Part shown: in pieces, positions 1 through 12,871 of the stretch | Numbering within the stretch: position 1 is the first letter of the stretch | Layout: every line of letters starts with the position of its first letter | Source: Spongiicolonus versatilis | GTDB lineage: Bacteria > Pseudomonadota > Gammaproteobacteria > Arenicellales > Spongiicolonaceae | NCBI GenBank assembly: GCA_028286165.1 | Contig: JAPYMU010000015.1 | Coordinates: 1-18,297 of the forward strand | Direction of reading: 5' to 3' | Length of the DNA: 18,297 nt | The notes under the pieces: model-generated | Databases searched by the model: none | The model's input: only the letters and a program-made list of their open reading frames with translations | What the model was told of the DNA's origin: nothing | Program-made: the position numbers and the translations under genes

Positions 1-1490
<1,490 letters not shown>

Positions 1491-1519
1491 GGTTTCCCCG
1501 CTGAGGTGGTGACGGTGGT

Positions 1520-5704
<4,185 letters not shown>

Positions 5705-5787
5705 GTGGTCACCTGCGGGGGTTGTTGTTTACAGTGAACGGCGGCGGTGGGGGTGGACACAGCGGCGGGCGGGCGCACAACGGCGCA

Positions 5788-5801
5788 CACCGCATGCGGT
5801 G
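5788..5801. repeat. 14-bp perfect palindrome in the rplL-rpoB gap
   Basis: CACCGCATGCGGTG is its own reverse complement. With flanking bases (CGCAC on one side, GTGCG on the other) the minus-strand transcript can fold a longer stem with a 2-nt bulge. A run of six T precedes it in the transcript, but none follows, so it is not a standard intrinsic terminator. The 139-nt gap between rplL and rpoB is where E. coli has an attenuator and an RNase III site. A processing or attenuation role is therefore plausible but only inferred. I see no promoter in this gap. Confidence 0.5.
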
Positions 5802-5843
5802 CGGAAAAAAGCACGCTGTTGCGCGGCTTGCCCAAGGCGGGGG

Positions 5844-6227
5844 TTATTTCAACTCCGCCGTTCCGCCGGCTTCTTCGATCTGCTTCTTCAGCGCTTCGGC
5901 CTCGTCTTTGGGCGCGCCTTCGCGCACCGCGGCGGGCGCACTTTCCACCAGGTCCTTGGCCTCCTTGAGGCCGAGGCCGGTGGCGGCGCGCACCGCCTTG
6001 ATGACGCCGACTTTCTTCTCGCCGAAACCGGTCAGCATCACGTCAAAGTGAGTCTGCTCCTCGGCCGCATCGCCGGCATCGGCCGGCGCGGCGGCGACCG
6101 GCGCGGCCGCCATCATCGCCGCCGCGGAAACGTCGAACTTCTCCTCCATTTCCTTGATCAGTTGCGACAAATCCAGCACCGACATGTCGGCGATGGCGTT
6201 GATGATTTCTTCTTTGGATAAAGACAT
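5844..6227 (-). CDS. rplL: 50S ribosomal protein L7/L12
   Basis: This 127-residue protein is the multicopy stalk component of the large ribosomal subunit, which recruits and activates translational GTPases such as EF-Tu and EF-G. Residues 1-33 are the N-terminal dimerisation domain that binds L10. Residues 34-57 form an Ala/Pro-rich flexible hinge (AAPVAAAPADAG). Residues 58-127 are the globular C-terminal domain, with the factor-binding helix region KKVGVIKAVRAATGLGLKEA at 71-90. It starts at ATG 6227 with GAGGAG seven bases upstream. It follows rplJ after 21 nt, the normal pairing that keeps L10 and L7/L12 expression linked. Length and sequence are ordinary for the family. Confidence 0.98.
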   Translation of the reverse strand: MSLSKEEIINAIADMSVLDLSQLIKEMEEKFDVSAAAMMAAAPVAAAPADAGDAAEEQTHFDVMLTGFGEKKVGVIKAVRAATGLGLKEAKDLVESAPAAVREGAPKDEAEALKKQIEEAGGTAELK

Positions 6228-6248
6228 GGTTTTTCTCCTCGGGGAATG

Positions 6249-6911
6249 TTAAGTGTTCTTGCCGCCGGCGGCCGCCGGGTCACCGTTTTCGGCCCCGGAG
6301 TCACCATCGGCGGAGGCTGAGTCACCGTCTTTAACAGTGGACCCGGCATTTTTAACTGTGGACCCACCGTCTTTGGCGTCGCGGACAGCGGCCAGGGTGC
6401 GCACCGCTTTGAGCGGCACCGCCTGCAGGGTGCCGACGAACTTCTGCAGCGGCGCGCGCATCACGCCGAGCAGGGTGGCCAGCAGTTGCTCCCGCGACGG
6501 CAGCGCGGCCAGCGACTTGATGGCGGCGGTGTCCAGCAGGCGGCCGTCCATCACGCCGGCTTTGATGCGCAGGCTGTCGTGGTTTTTGGCGAACTCGTTC
6601 AGCACCTTGGCCACCGCCACCGCATCAGCCGCGCTGGCCAGCGCCAGCGGGCCGTCCACATGCTCGCCCAGCGCGGCGAATTTGCCGCCGGCGGCCTGGG
6701 CGACGATGCGCCGGGTGAGGGTGTTCTTGACCACGCGCAACTTCACCCCCTCGTTGCGCGCCGCGCGGCGCAGGGTGGTCATCTGCGCCACCGACAGGCC
6801 GCGAAACTCGGCCAAAATGGCCGCGCCGGCAACGCCGGCGGCGTCCAGACGCTCCAAATCGCCGCTGACTTCGGCGACCACGGTTTCTTTTTGTGCGCGG
6901 CTGATGGCCAT
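6249..6911 (-). CDS. rplJ: 50S ribosomal protein L10 with a repetitive C-terminal tail
   Basis: L10 anchors the L7/L12 stalk to 23S rRNA. The core (residues 1 to about 178) is typical: LAEFRGLSVAQMTTLR near the N-terminus, LRVVKNTLTRR in the rRNA-binding domain, then the C-terminal helix (about 138-178) that binds L7/L12 dimers. The protein is 220 residues, against about 165 in E. coli. The extra 41 residues (180-220) are a low-complexity tail built from five 7-residue repeats rich in Gly, Asp, Ser and Ala, then AGGKNT. It starts at ATG 6911, only 6 nt after the rplA stop, and has no clear Shine-Dalgarno sequence, so translational coupling to rplA is likely. No room exists between the genes for the usual long L10-binding leader. 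Confidence 0.96.
   Translation of the reverse strand: MAISRAQKETVVAEVSGDLERLDAAGVAGAAILAEFRGLSVAQMTTLRRAARNEGVKLRVVKNTLTRRIVAQAAGGKFAALGEHVDGPLALASAADAVAVAKVLNEFAKNHDSLRIKAGVMDGRLLDTAAIKSLAALPSREQLLATLLGVMRAPLQKFVGTLQAVPLKAVRTLAAVRDAKDGGSTVKNAGSTVKDGDSASADGDSGAENGDPAAAGGKNT
6270..6374 (-). repeat. 21-bp minisatellite (five units) inside the 3' end of rplJ
   Basis: Five in-frame 21-bp units read, in coding order, KDGGSTV, KNAGSTV, KDGDSAS, ADGDSGA and ENGDPAA (6374 down to 6270). The first two units differ at only 4 of 21 bases; later units are more diverged. The period matches a whole number of codons, so gain or loss of a unit would not shift the frame. The stretch lies beyond the L7/L12-binding helix, where sequence constraint should be weak. 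Confidence 0.85.
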
Positions 6912-6917
6912 GGCGGT

Positions 6918-7607
6918 TTACAAATTAAGTGAGGCGCGGTCCACCCGCACCGCCGGCCCCATGGTGGCGCTGAGGCTGAGGCGCTTGATGTACTGGCCGC
7001 GGGCGCCGGCCGGTTTGGCCTTGACCAGGTCGGCCAGCAGCGCCTCCAGATTCTCCTTCAGCGCCTCGGCGTCGAAGGAGGCCTTGCCGATGGGGCAGTG
7101 GATGATGCCGGCTTTGTCGATGCGGTACTGCACCTGGCCGCCGCGGGCGTTGGCCACCGCTTTGGCCACGTCGTTGGTGACGGTGCCGACCTTAGGATTG
7201 GGCATCAGGCCGCGCGGGCCGAGGATCTGGCCGAGGCGCCCGACCACCCGCATGCTGTCGGGGGTGGCGATGGCGACGTCAAAATTGATTTCGCCTTTTT
7301 TGACCGTCTCGGCGAGGTCGTCCAGGCCCACCACATCGGCGCCGGCCTCGCGCGCGGCATCGGCGGCGGCGCCGTCGGCGAACACCGCAACGCGCATGGT
7401 GCGCCCGGTGCCGCGCGGCATCACCGTGGCGCCGCGCACATTCTGGTCCGACTTGCGCGCGTTCACGCCGAGATTCACCGCCACATCGATGCTCTCGTCG
7501 AACTTCACCGATGCGGTTTGCTTGACCACCGCCATGGCCTCGTCCACCGGGTAGGCGCGGCTCTCCACCCGGGCCGCGGTGGTTTTGAATCGCTTGCCCT
7601 TTTTCAC
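6918..7607 (-). CDS. rplA: 50S ribosomal protein L1
   Basis: L1 (229 residues) forms the mobile L1 stalk of the 50S subunit next to the E site and, in many bacteria, represses its own rplKA mRNA. The family signature is clear: DQNVRGATVMPRGTGR, then GRLGQILGPRGLMPNPKVGTV and the IGKASFD block. The start is GTG at 7607, overlapping the rplK stop in a GTGA arrangement, with TGGAGG seven bases upstream. That spacing decides for the GTG start and implies coupled translation with rplK. Length matches the family (E. coli L1 is about 234 residues). Nothing is missing. Confidence 0.98.
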   Translation of the reverse strand: MKKGKRFKTTAARVESRAYPVDEAMAVVKQTASVKFDESIDVAVNLGVNARKSDQNVRGATVMPRGTGRTMRVAVFADGAAADAAREAGADVVGLDDLAETVKKGEINFDVAIATPDSMRVVGRLGQILGPRGLMPNPKVGTVTNDVAKAVANARGGQVQYRIDKAGIIHCPIGKASFDAEALKENLEALLADLVKAKPAGARGQYIKRLSLSATMGPAVRVDRASLNL

Positions 7608-8056
7608 TGCAAATCCTCCACCTCAATGCCCATGCTGCGCGCACTGCCGGCGATGATGCGGACGGCGTGGTCGCGGTCGTAGGCGTTCAAGTCGGCCATC
7701 TTCTGCTCGGCGATGGCCTCCAACTGCCGGCGCGTCACCTTGCCCACCTTGTCGCGGTTGGGGACGCCGCTGCCCTTGTCGATGCCGAGCGCTTTTTTCA
7801 GCAGCACCGCGGCCGGCGGCGTCTTGCGGATGAAAGTGAAACTCTTGTCGGAGTAGACGCTGATCACCACCGGCACCGGGATGCCGTGCTCCATGTCGCG
7901 GGTCTGCTCGTTGAAGGCCTTGCAGAACTCCATGATATTGAGGCCGTGCTGGCCCAGGGCCGGGCCCACCGGCGGGCTGGGCTTGGCGTCGCCAGCCGGG
8001 ATCTGCAAGCGGATGTACGACTCCACCCTTTTTCTTTTGGATGACGGTTTGGCCAT
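7604..8056 (-). CDS. rplK: 50S ribosomal protein L11
   Basis: L11 (150 residues) binds the GTPase-associated centre of 23S rRNA and is needed for RelA-dependent stringent signalling. The N-terminal domain carries the proline-rich segment SPPVGPALGQHGLNIMEFCK, and the C-terminal RNA-binding domain ends with DRDHAVRIIAGSARSMGIEV. It starts at ATG 8056, 12 nt after the nusG stop. It is a few residues longer than E. coli L11 because of a basic N-terminus (MAKPSSKRKRVESYI). The Shine-Dalgarno sequence is weak (GCGGAA), so read-through from nusG may help initiation. Its TGA overlaps the GTG of rplA. Confidence 0.98.
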   Translation of the reverse strand: MAKPSSKRKRVESYIRLQIPAGDAKPSPPVGPALGQHGLNIMEFCKAFNEQTRDMEHGIPVPVVISVYSDKSFTFIRKTPPAAVLLKKALGIDKGSGVPNRDKVGKVTRRQLEAIAEQKMADLNAYDRDHAVRIIAGSARSMGIEVEDLQ

Positions 8057-8068
8057 GGTGTTCCGCGC

Positions 8069-8644
8069 TCAGCCCTTTTCCACCTGGCTGAACTCCAGTT
8101 CCAGCGGCGTGGAGCGGCCGAAAATGGACACCGCCACACGCAGTTTCGCCTTCTCGAAGTTGACATCCTCCACGGTGCCGTTGAAATCCTGAAAGGGCCC
8201 GTCAATGACCCGCACCATCTCGCCGGGCTGGAACAGAAACTTGGGCTTGGGCTTGTCGCCGCTGTCCTGCATCTGGCGCTTGATGTCGTCCACCTCCTTG
8301 TCGCTGATGGGCGTCGGGCGCGCGCCGTTGCCGCCGACAAAGCCGGACACCTTGGGCACGCTCTTGACCAGGTGCCAGGTGTCGTCGGTCATCTCCATCT
8401 GCACCAGCACATAGCCGGGGAAGAACTTGCGCTTGGTGGTCTTCTTCTGGCCGCCTTTGAGCTCCACCACGTTCTCGGTGGGCACCAGAATCTCGTCGCC
8501 GAAGAAGTCCTGCATGCCTTTGTTCTTAATCTGCTCGCGCAGCAGGTCGCTGACCTTTTTCTCCGCGCTGGAGTGGACGTGCAGGATGTACCAGCGCTTG
8601 TTGTGCGCCGTTTCTTTGTCAACCGCCGCGGTCATCGCCGTCAC
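8069..8644 (-). CDS. nusG: Transcription termination/antitermination factor NusG
   Basis: NusG (191 residues) binds RNA polymerase and links it to Rho or to the ribosome. The NGN domain covers about residues 17-115 (KRWYILHVHSSAEKKV, then KRKFFPGYVLVQM and VSGFVGG). The KOW domain covers about 139-191 (PGEMVRVIDGPFQDFNGTVEDV). I place the start at GTG 8644 because GGGGAGG lies six bases upstream; the next in-frame ATG (8635) would sit about 15 bases from that site. It lies 28 nt downstream of secE, the conserved secE-nusG pair, and 12 nt before rplK. Sequence and length are typical. Confidence 0.97.
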   Translation of the reverse strand: MTAMTAAVDKETAHNKRWYILHVHSSAEKKVSDLLREQIKNKGMQDFFGDEILVPTENVVELKGGQKKTTKRKFFPGYVLVQMEMTDDTWHLVKSVPKVSGFVGGNGARPTPISDKEVDDIKRQMQDSGDKPKPKFLFQPGEMVRVIDGPFQDFNGTVEDVNFEKAKLRVAVSIFGRSTPLELEFSQVEKG

Positions 8645-8672
8645 TTTCAGCCTCCCCAGTCACCAGCGGCCA

Positions 8673-9029
8673 TCAGGCGCCGCCGTCCACGCCGATGAGC
8701 AGGTCGTAGACGATCCAGAACGAAACCGAGTCCAGAATCCACAGGTAAAGCCCCACCACCACCACCAGAAAAATCACCCACAGGGTGACTTGCATGGTCT
8801 CGCGGTTGCCGGGCCATACCACTTTGCGCCGTTCAATGTCGGCGCCGCGCGCGAATTCCAGCGCGGCGCGGCCCTGGCTGGAGGTCAGCGCGGTGGCCGC
8901 GCCGAGCAGCACCGCCACCACCACCGCGCCCACGCGCAGCAGCAGCGACTCGTCCTGCAGCAGGTAAAACAAGGCGACGCCGCCGACCGCAAACGCGACC
9001 GCCGCCGTCAGTTTAATTTTGTCCAGCAC
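8673..9029 (-). CDS. secE: Preprotein translocase subunit SecE
   Basis: SecE is the inner-membrane clamp that stabilises SecY in the SecYEG channel. The 118-residue product has three predicted membrane helices at about residues 7-24, 30-48 and 80-100, the three-helix form seen in beta- and gammaproteobacteria. The conserved cytoplasmic signature ERRKVVWPGNRETMQ (66-80) precedes the last helix. The frame stays open further upstream, but that would run into the spacer beside tRNA-Trp. I choose GTG 9029 because GGAGG lies seven bases upstream and the protein then begins VLDKIKL just before helix 1. It is followed by nusG after 28 nt. Confidence 0.95.
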   Translation of the reverse strand: MLDKIKLTAAVAFAVGGVALFYLLQDESLLLRVGAVVVAVLLGAATALTSSQGRAALEFARGADIERRKVVWPGNRETMQVTLWVIFLVVVVGLYLWILDSVSFWIVYDLLIGVDGGA

Positions 9030-9080
9030 CGAGAATCCTCCGGGATGCACCCGTGTTCGCCCCATGTGGCCGTGTCGTTG

Positions 9081-9156
9081 TGGCAGGCCAGGAGGGAATC
9101 GAACCCCCAACCTGCGGTTTTGGAGACCGCCGCTCTGCCAATTGAGCTACTGGCCT
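9081..9156 (-). tRNA. tRNA-Trp (anticodon CCA)
   Basis: A 76-nt cloverleaf with 7-bp acceptor stem AGGCCAG/CTGGCCT, discriminator G and an encoded 3' CCA. The anticodon loop CTCCAAA carries CCA, which reads UGG. The T-loop TTCGATT is canonical. It sits 10 nt after the tuf stop and 51 nt before the secE start, so it must be cut from a tuf-secE transcript. The tuf/tRNA-Trp/secE order is known from several proteobacteria. Confidence 0.98.
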
Positions 9157-9166
9157 GTTGGCATGG

Positions 9167-10357
<1,191 letters not shown>

Positions 10358-10429
10358 GGTGCTACCTCCTCGTGTTCTTGCCTTGGTTTGTGGTGTGTGC
10401 TTCGTTGTGTTCTGGTTGCGCCCTGACGG

Positions 10430-10505
<76 letters not shown>

Positions 10506-10520
10506 GGTGCGGCCGGACTC

Positions 10521-10544
10521 TTCACCCTCGCCTTCACCCTCGCC
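10521..10544 (-). repeat. Exact 12-bp tandem duplication in the tRNA-Thr/tuf leader
   Basis: On the plus strand, TTCACCCTCGCC occurs twice back to back with no mismatch (10521-10532 and 10533-10544). It lies in the 5' leader of the precursor, between the promoter and tRNA-Thr. The palindrome GCCGCCGGCGGC (10542-10553) adjoins it at the predicted transcription start. The repeat adds no coding sequence. Confidence 0.9.
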
Positions 10545-10556
10545 GCCGGCGGCGCG

Positions 10557-10618
10557 ATTATCTTACCATTGCAGTGGGGTGTCAATGCTTTAAATGCGAA
10601 AAATTGAATTTTTTTTCA
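10557..10618 (-). promoter_or_regulatory. Strong sigma70 promoter for tRNA-Thr-tuf-tRNA-Trp-secE and probably downstream genes
   Basis: On the minus strand, TTGACA (10580-10585) is separated by 17 bp from GATAAT (10557-10562), one mismatch from the ideal -10. The region upstream of the -35 (10586-10618) is A/T-rich, with runs of A and T like a rRNA-type UP element. Directly after the -10 comes CGCGCCGCC, a GC-rich discriminator of the kind found at stringently controlled stable-RNA promoters. Transcription should begin near 10550. Regulation by ppGpp is inferred from this architecture. Confidence 0.88.
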
Positions 10619-10641
10619 GGGACGATTCGGGCAGGATTTCA

Positions 10642-10660
10642 GCCGCCAAAAAGCGGCGGC
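10642..10660 (-). terminator. Weak hairpin after the SDR gene, possible terminator
   Basis: GCCGCC and GGCGGC pair across a 7-nt loop, 10 nt beyond the SDR stop codon. The loop contains a run of T, but no T-tract follows the stem in the transcript (TGAAATCC follows). It may slow or end transcription of the catabolic operon before the tRNA-Thr promoter, but it does not meet the usual criteria for an intrinsic terminator. Confidence 0.3.
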
Positions 10661-10670
10661 GACGCTTCCG

Positions 10671-11444
10671 CTAACTGAGAAAAAGGCCGCCGTTGACATG
10701 AAAAGTCTGCCCGGTGATGTATTTTGCCTCGGGCGCGCATAAAAACACCGCCAGCGATGCAATATCGCGCGGCTCGCCGGATTTGCCGACAAGAGGACTG
10801 TCAGCGCCCGGATGCACCGGCGGTGGACCGGCGGATTCACCGCGCCGGGTGGCAATTTTGCCCGGGGCAATGCAATTGACCCGCACCCCCGCACCGGCCA
10901 AATCCACCGCCAAGGCGCGGGTTAATCCCACCAATCCCATCTTTGCTGAAATCACATGCACCCGCCCGCGGGCGCCTGTGAAAGCGCCCAGCCCGCTTAT
11001 GTTGACAATGGCGCCGCCGCCCGCCTCCGTCATAAACGGCGCGGCCGCCCGGGCGCACAAAAACGCGCCATCCAGAATAACCCCGGTAATCGCGCGCCAT
11101 TCGGCAAATGTCATGTCAGCAAACGCCGTCTGCCGCCGCACCGCGGCGTTGTTGACCAATATGGTCGGGCCGCCCAGTTCGGCGGCGATATCCCGCACCG
11201 CCTCCGCCACGCTCTGCTCATCGGCAATATCGGCCAGAACGGCGACCGATTTTCCCCCCGCGCGGCGAATGTCCTCGGCGGTGTGTTGCACCGCCTGCCG
11301 GTCACTTTTGCCGAGCACCGCAACATCCGCGCCGGCGGCGGCCAGGCCCAGGGCGATAGCGCGGCCGATATTTTTGCCGCTGCCGGTGACCAGCGCGGTC
11401 CGCCCGGCGAGGGGCTTGTCAGGCGAATCCGCCATGCCGCTCAT
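10671..11444 (-). CDS. SDR-fold (short-chain dehydrogenase-like) protein lacking the usual catalytic Ser/Tyr
   Basis: A 257-residue protein with the short-chain dehydrogenase/reductase layout: a nucleotide-binding glycine motif TGSGKNIG at 20-27, the NNAA motif at 98-101, VRVNCIAPG at 187-195, and a C-terminal TGQTFHVNGG. Aligned to FabG-type proteins, the active-site serine position is Gly151 (NISG) and the catalytic tyrosine position is Val164 (VHVISAK); Lys168 is kept and His163 is adjacent. It may use different chemistry or bind cofactor without standard oxidoreduction. I choose ATG 11444 because it overlaps the stop of the MmgE/PrpD gene (ATGA); ATG 11435 is also possible. It is the last gene of the transporter operon. 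Substrate unknown. Confidence 0.85.
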   Translation of the reverse strand: MSGMADSPDKPLAGRTALVTGSGKNIGRAIALGLAAAGADVAVLGKSDRQAVQHTAEDIRRAGGKSVAVLADIADEQSVAEAVRDIAAELGGPTILVNNAAVRRQTAFADMTFAEWRAITGVILDGAFLCARAAAPFMTEAGGGAIVNISGLGAFTGARGRVHVISAKMGLVGLTRALAVDLAGAGVRVNCIAPGKIATRRGESAGPPPVHPGADSPLVGKSGEPRDIASLAVFLCAPEAKYITGQTFHVNGGLFLS

Positions 11445-12871
11445 GCCGCCAGCAACGCGCATACCCGGCGCATGTCCGGCACCGATTCCAAATCGCGCAC
11501 GGTGTCAATGATTTTTTCCGCGCGTGATGCCGGGAACCGGGCAAAATCGGCGCAGCCGCGAAATTTGTCCGCCACCTCGCTGTAACTCATGGGATTTGCC
11601 GGGCTGCCCTTGCCAAAGTCGGCGCGCCCCTCAATTGTTTCGCCGTTTTTAAGGCGGATAGCCAGCAGTGTGGTCATCTTGTCGTAACCCGCCGCTTCCG
11701 CTTCCGGATGCACGGTGAACTTAATGCGCCGGATCATTGCGCGCACGTCATCGCGGCGCACCACTTCATCGGTGAACTCGGGCAGGTTGGCGCGCCGTTC
11801 CAGCAGCAGGACCGCCATGCAGAACTCCATGCTGAATTTTGCCTGCAGTTCATCCTGCGGGTCGTGGTGGATCAGCGCGTTCAGCATGTTGTGGTTGGTG
11901 CCGACCTGCACCTCGTCCACATCGTCCGCGCCAATGTTGCGGGCGTGGATGAGTTCCAGCATTTTGGTCATGCCCGGATGGGTCAACGAGCCGGAAGGGT
12001 GAGGCTTAATGGAAATGCCGGGCGCTTCAAACGTCCACGGATTGCCGAGTTTGCCGTCAATGGCGGACAACTCATAGCCGCCGCCGTGCGCCTGAAAAAA
12101 ACCGCGCGGGCTTTCCAGAATTTTTGCCGTTGCGGTCCAGCCATCAGCGACAAAATCAGCGGCGACCACTCCGTTTTCGCAGGCCCGGCCGGCATGAAAC
12201 GGCTTGGTCATGGTGCCGAAATTTTCGCGCAACCCGGCGCTCTGGCTGCCGGCCAGTGCAAACGCCCGCGCCATCGTCTCCGCATCCAGTCCGCGCAACT
12301 TGCCGGCGGCGGCGGCGGCGGCGAAAGCACCGCACGTACCGGTGGAATGAAAGCCGTGCTGGTAATGGCGCGGTGAAATTGCCTCGGCAATTTTGCATTC
12401 CAACTCCACGCCCACGTGGTACGCAAGCAGAAAATCCTCGCCTGAGCGCCCGGCGGCTTCGCTGCAGGCCAGAGCCGGCGGCAATGCAGGCGCAGTGGGA
12501 TGGGTCAGCAGGCCGTATACCCGGTCCGGGGCAACCGCCAACTGGGTGTCGTCATAATCATCCGCATGGATGGCGACGCCGTTGGCGAAGGCGGCAAAAC
12601 GCGGCGCGGTTTGATAGTTTGCACCGATAACGGTGGCGATGGCCGCACACCCGAGTTCCTGCACCCGGCGCGCAACGATTCTTCCCGATTCCGCAACCGC
12701 GCCGGCGATGGCCAGACCGAATCCATCCAGCACGGATTTTTTGCCCAGTTCACGGACCTCCGGGGGAATGGAGTCGTAGGTTGCGGCGACCACAAATTCG
12801 GCGGCGCGCCGGGTCAGGCCGGCGCCTTTGCGGGTGCCAATATCGGGGGTGAAGTTCTGTGGCGCAGTCAT
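11441..12871 (-). CDS. MmgE/PrpD family protein (dehydratase/decarboxylase-like)
   Basis: A 476-residue member of the MmgE/PrpD family, which includes 2-methylcitrate dehydratase and cis-aconitate decarboxylase. The helical domain carries FANGVAIHADDYDDT (95-109), then THPTAPALP (123-131), GFHSTGTCGAFAAAAA (173-188) and MTKPFHAGRA (221-230). The lid-side segment GISIKPHPSG (285-294) follows. By comparison with cis-aconitate decarboxylase, His124, His175, Lys223 and Lys289 match active-site positions. About ten extra residues separate DYDDT from THP, and the tyrosine expected near SMEF (347-350) seems to be Phe. It starts at ATG 12871 behind AGGA and overlaps the tctA stop (ATGA). Its own stop overlaps the SDR start. 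A specific substrate cannot be read from sequence. Confidence 0.9.
   Translation of the reverse strand: MTAPQNFTPDIGTRKGAGLTRRAAEFVVAATYDSIPPEVRELGKKSVLDGFGLAIAGAVAESGRIVARRVQELGCAAIATVIGANYQTAPRFAAFANGVAIHADDYDDTQLAVAPDRVYGLLTHPTAPALPPALACSEAAGRSGEDFLLAYHVGVELECKIAEAISPRHYQHGFHSTGTCGAFAAAAAAGKLRGLDAETMARAFALAGSQSAGLRENFGTMTKPFHAGRACENGVVAADFVADGWTATAKILESPRGFFQAHGGGYELSAIDGKLGNPWTFEAPGISIKPHPSGSLTHPGMTKMLELIHARNIGADDVDEVQVGTNHNMLNALIHHDPQDELQAKFSMEFCMAVLLLERRANLPEFTDEVVRRDDVRAMIRRIKFTVHPEAEAAGYDKMTTLLAIRLKNGETIEGRADFGKGSPANPMSYSEVADKFRGCADFARFPASRAEKIIDTVRDLESVPDMRRVCALLAA

Noticed and set aside
6253..7554. Plus-strand open frame opposite rplJ and rplA (about 433 codons)
   Set aside because: Antisense to two certain ribosomal protein genes, with Ser/Arg/Ala-rich composition typical of shadow frames and no family signature.
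9030..9110. N-terminal extension of SecE
   Set aside because: It would run back into the tRNA-Trp 3' end; GTG 9029 has GGAGG at seven bases and gives a normal SecE.
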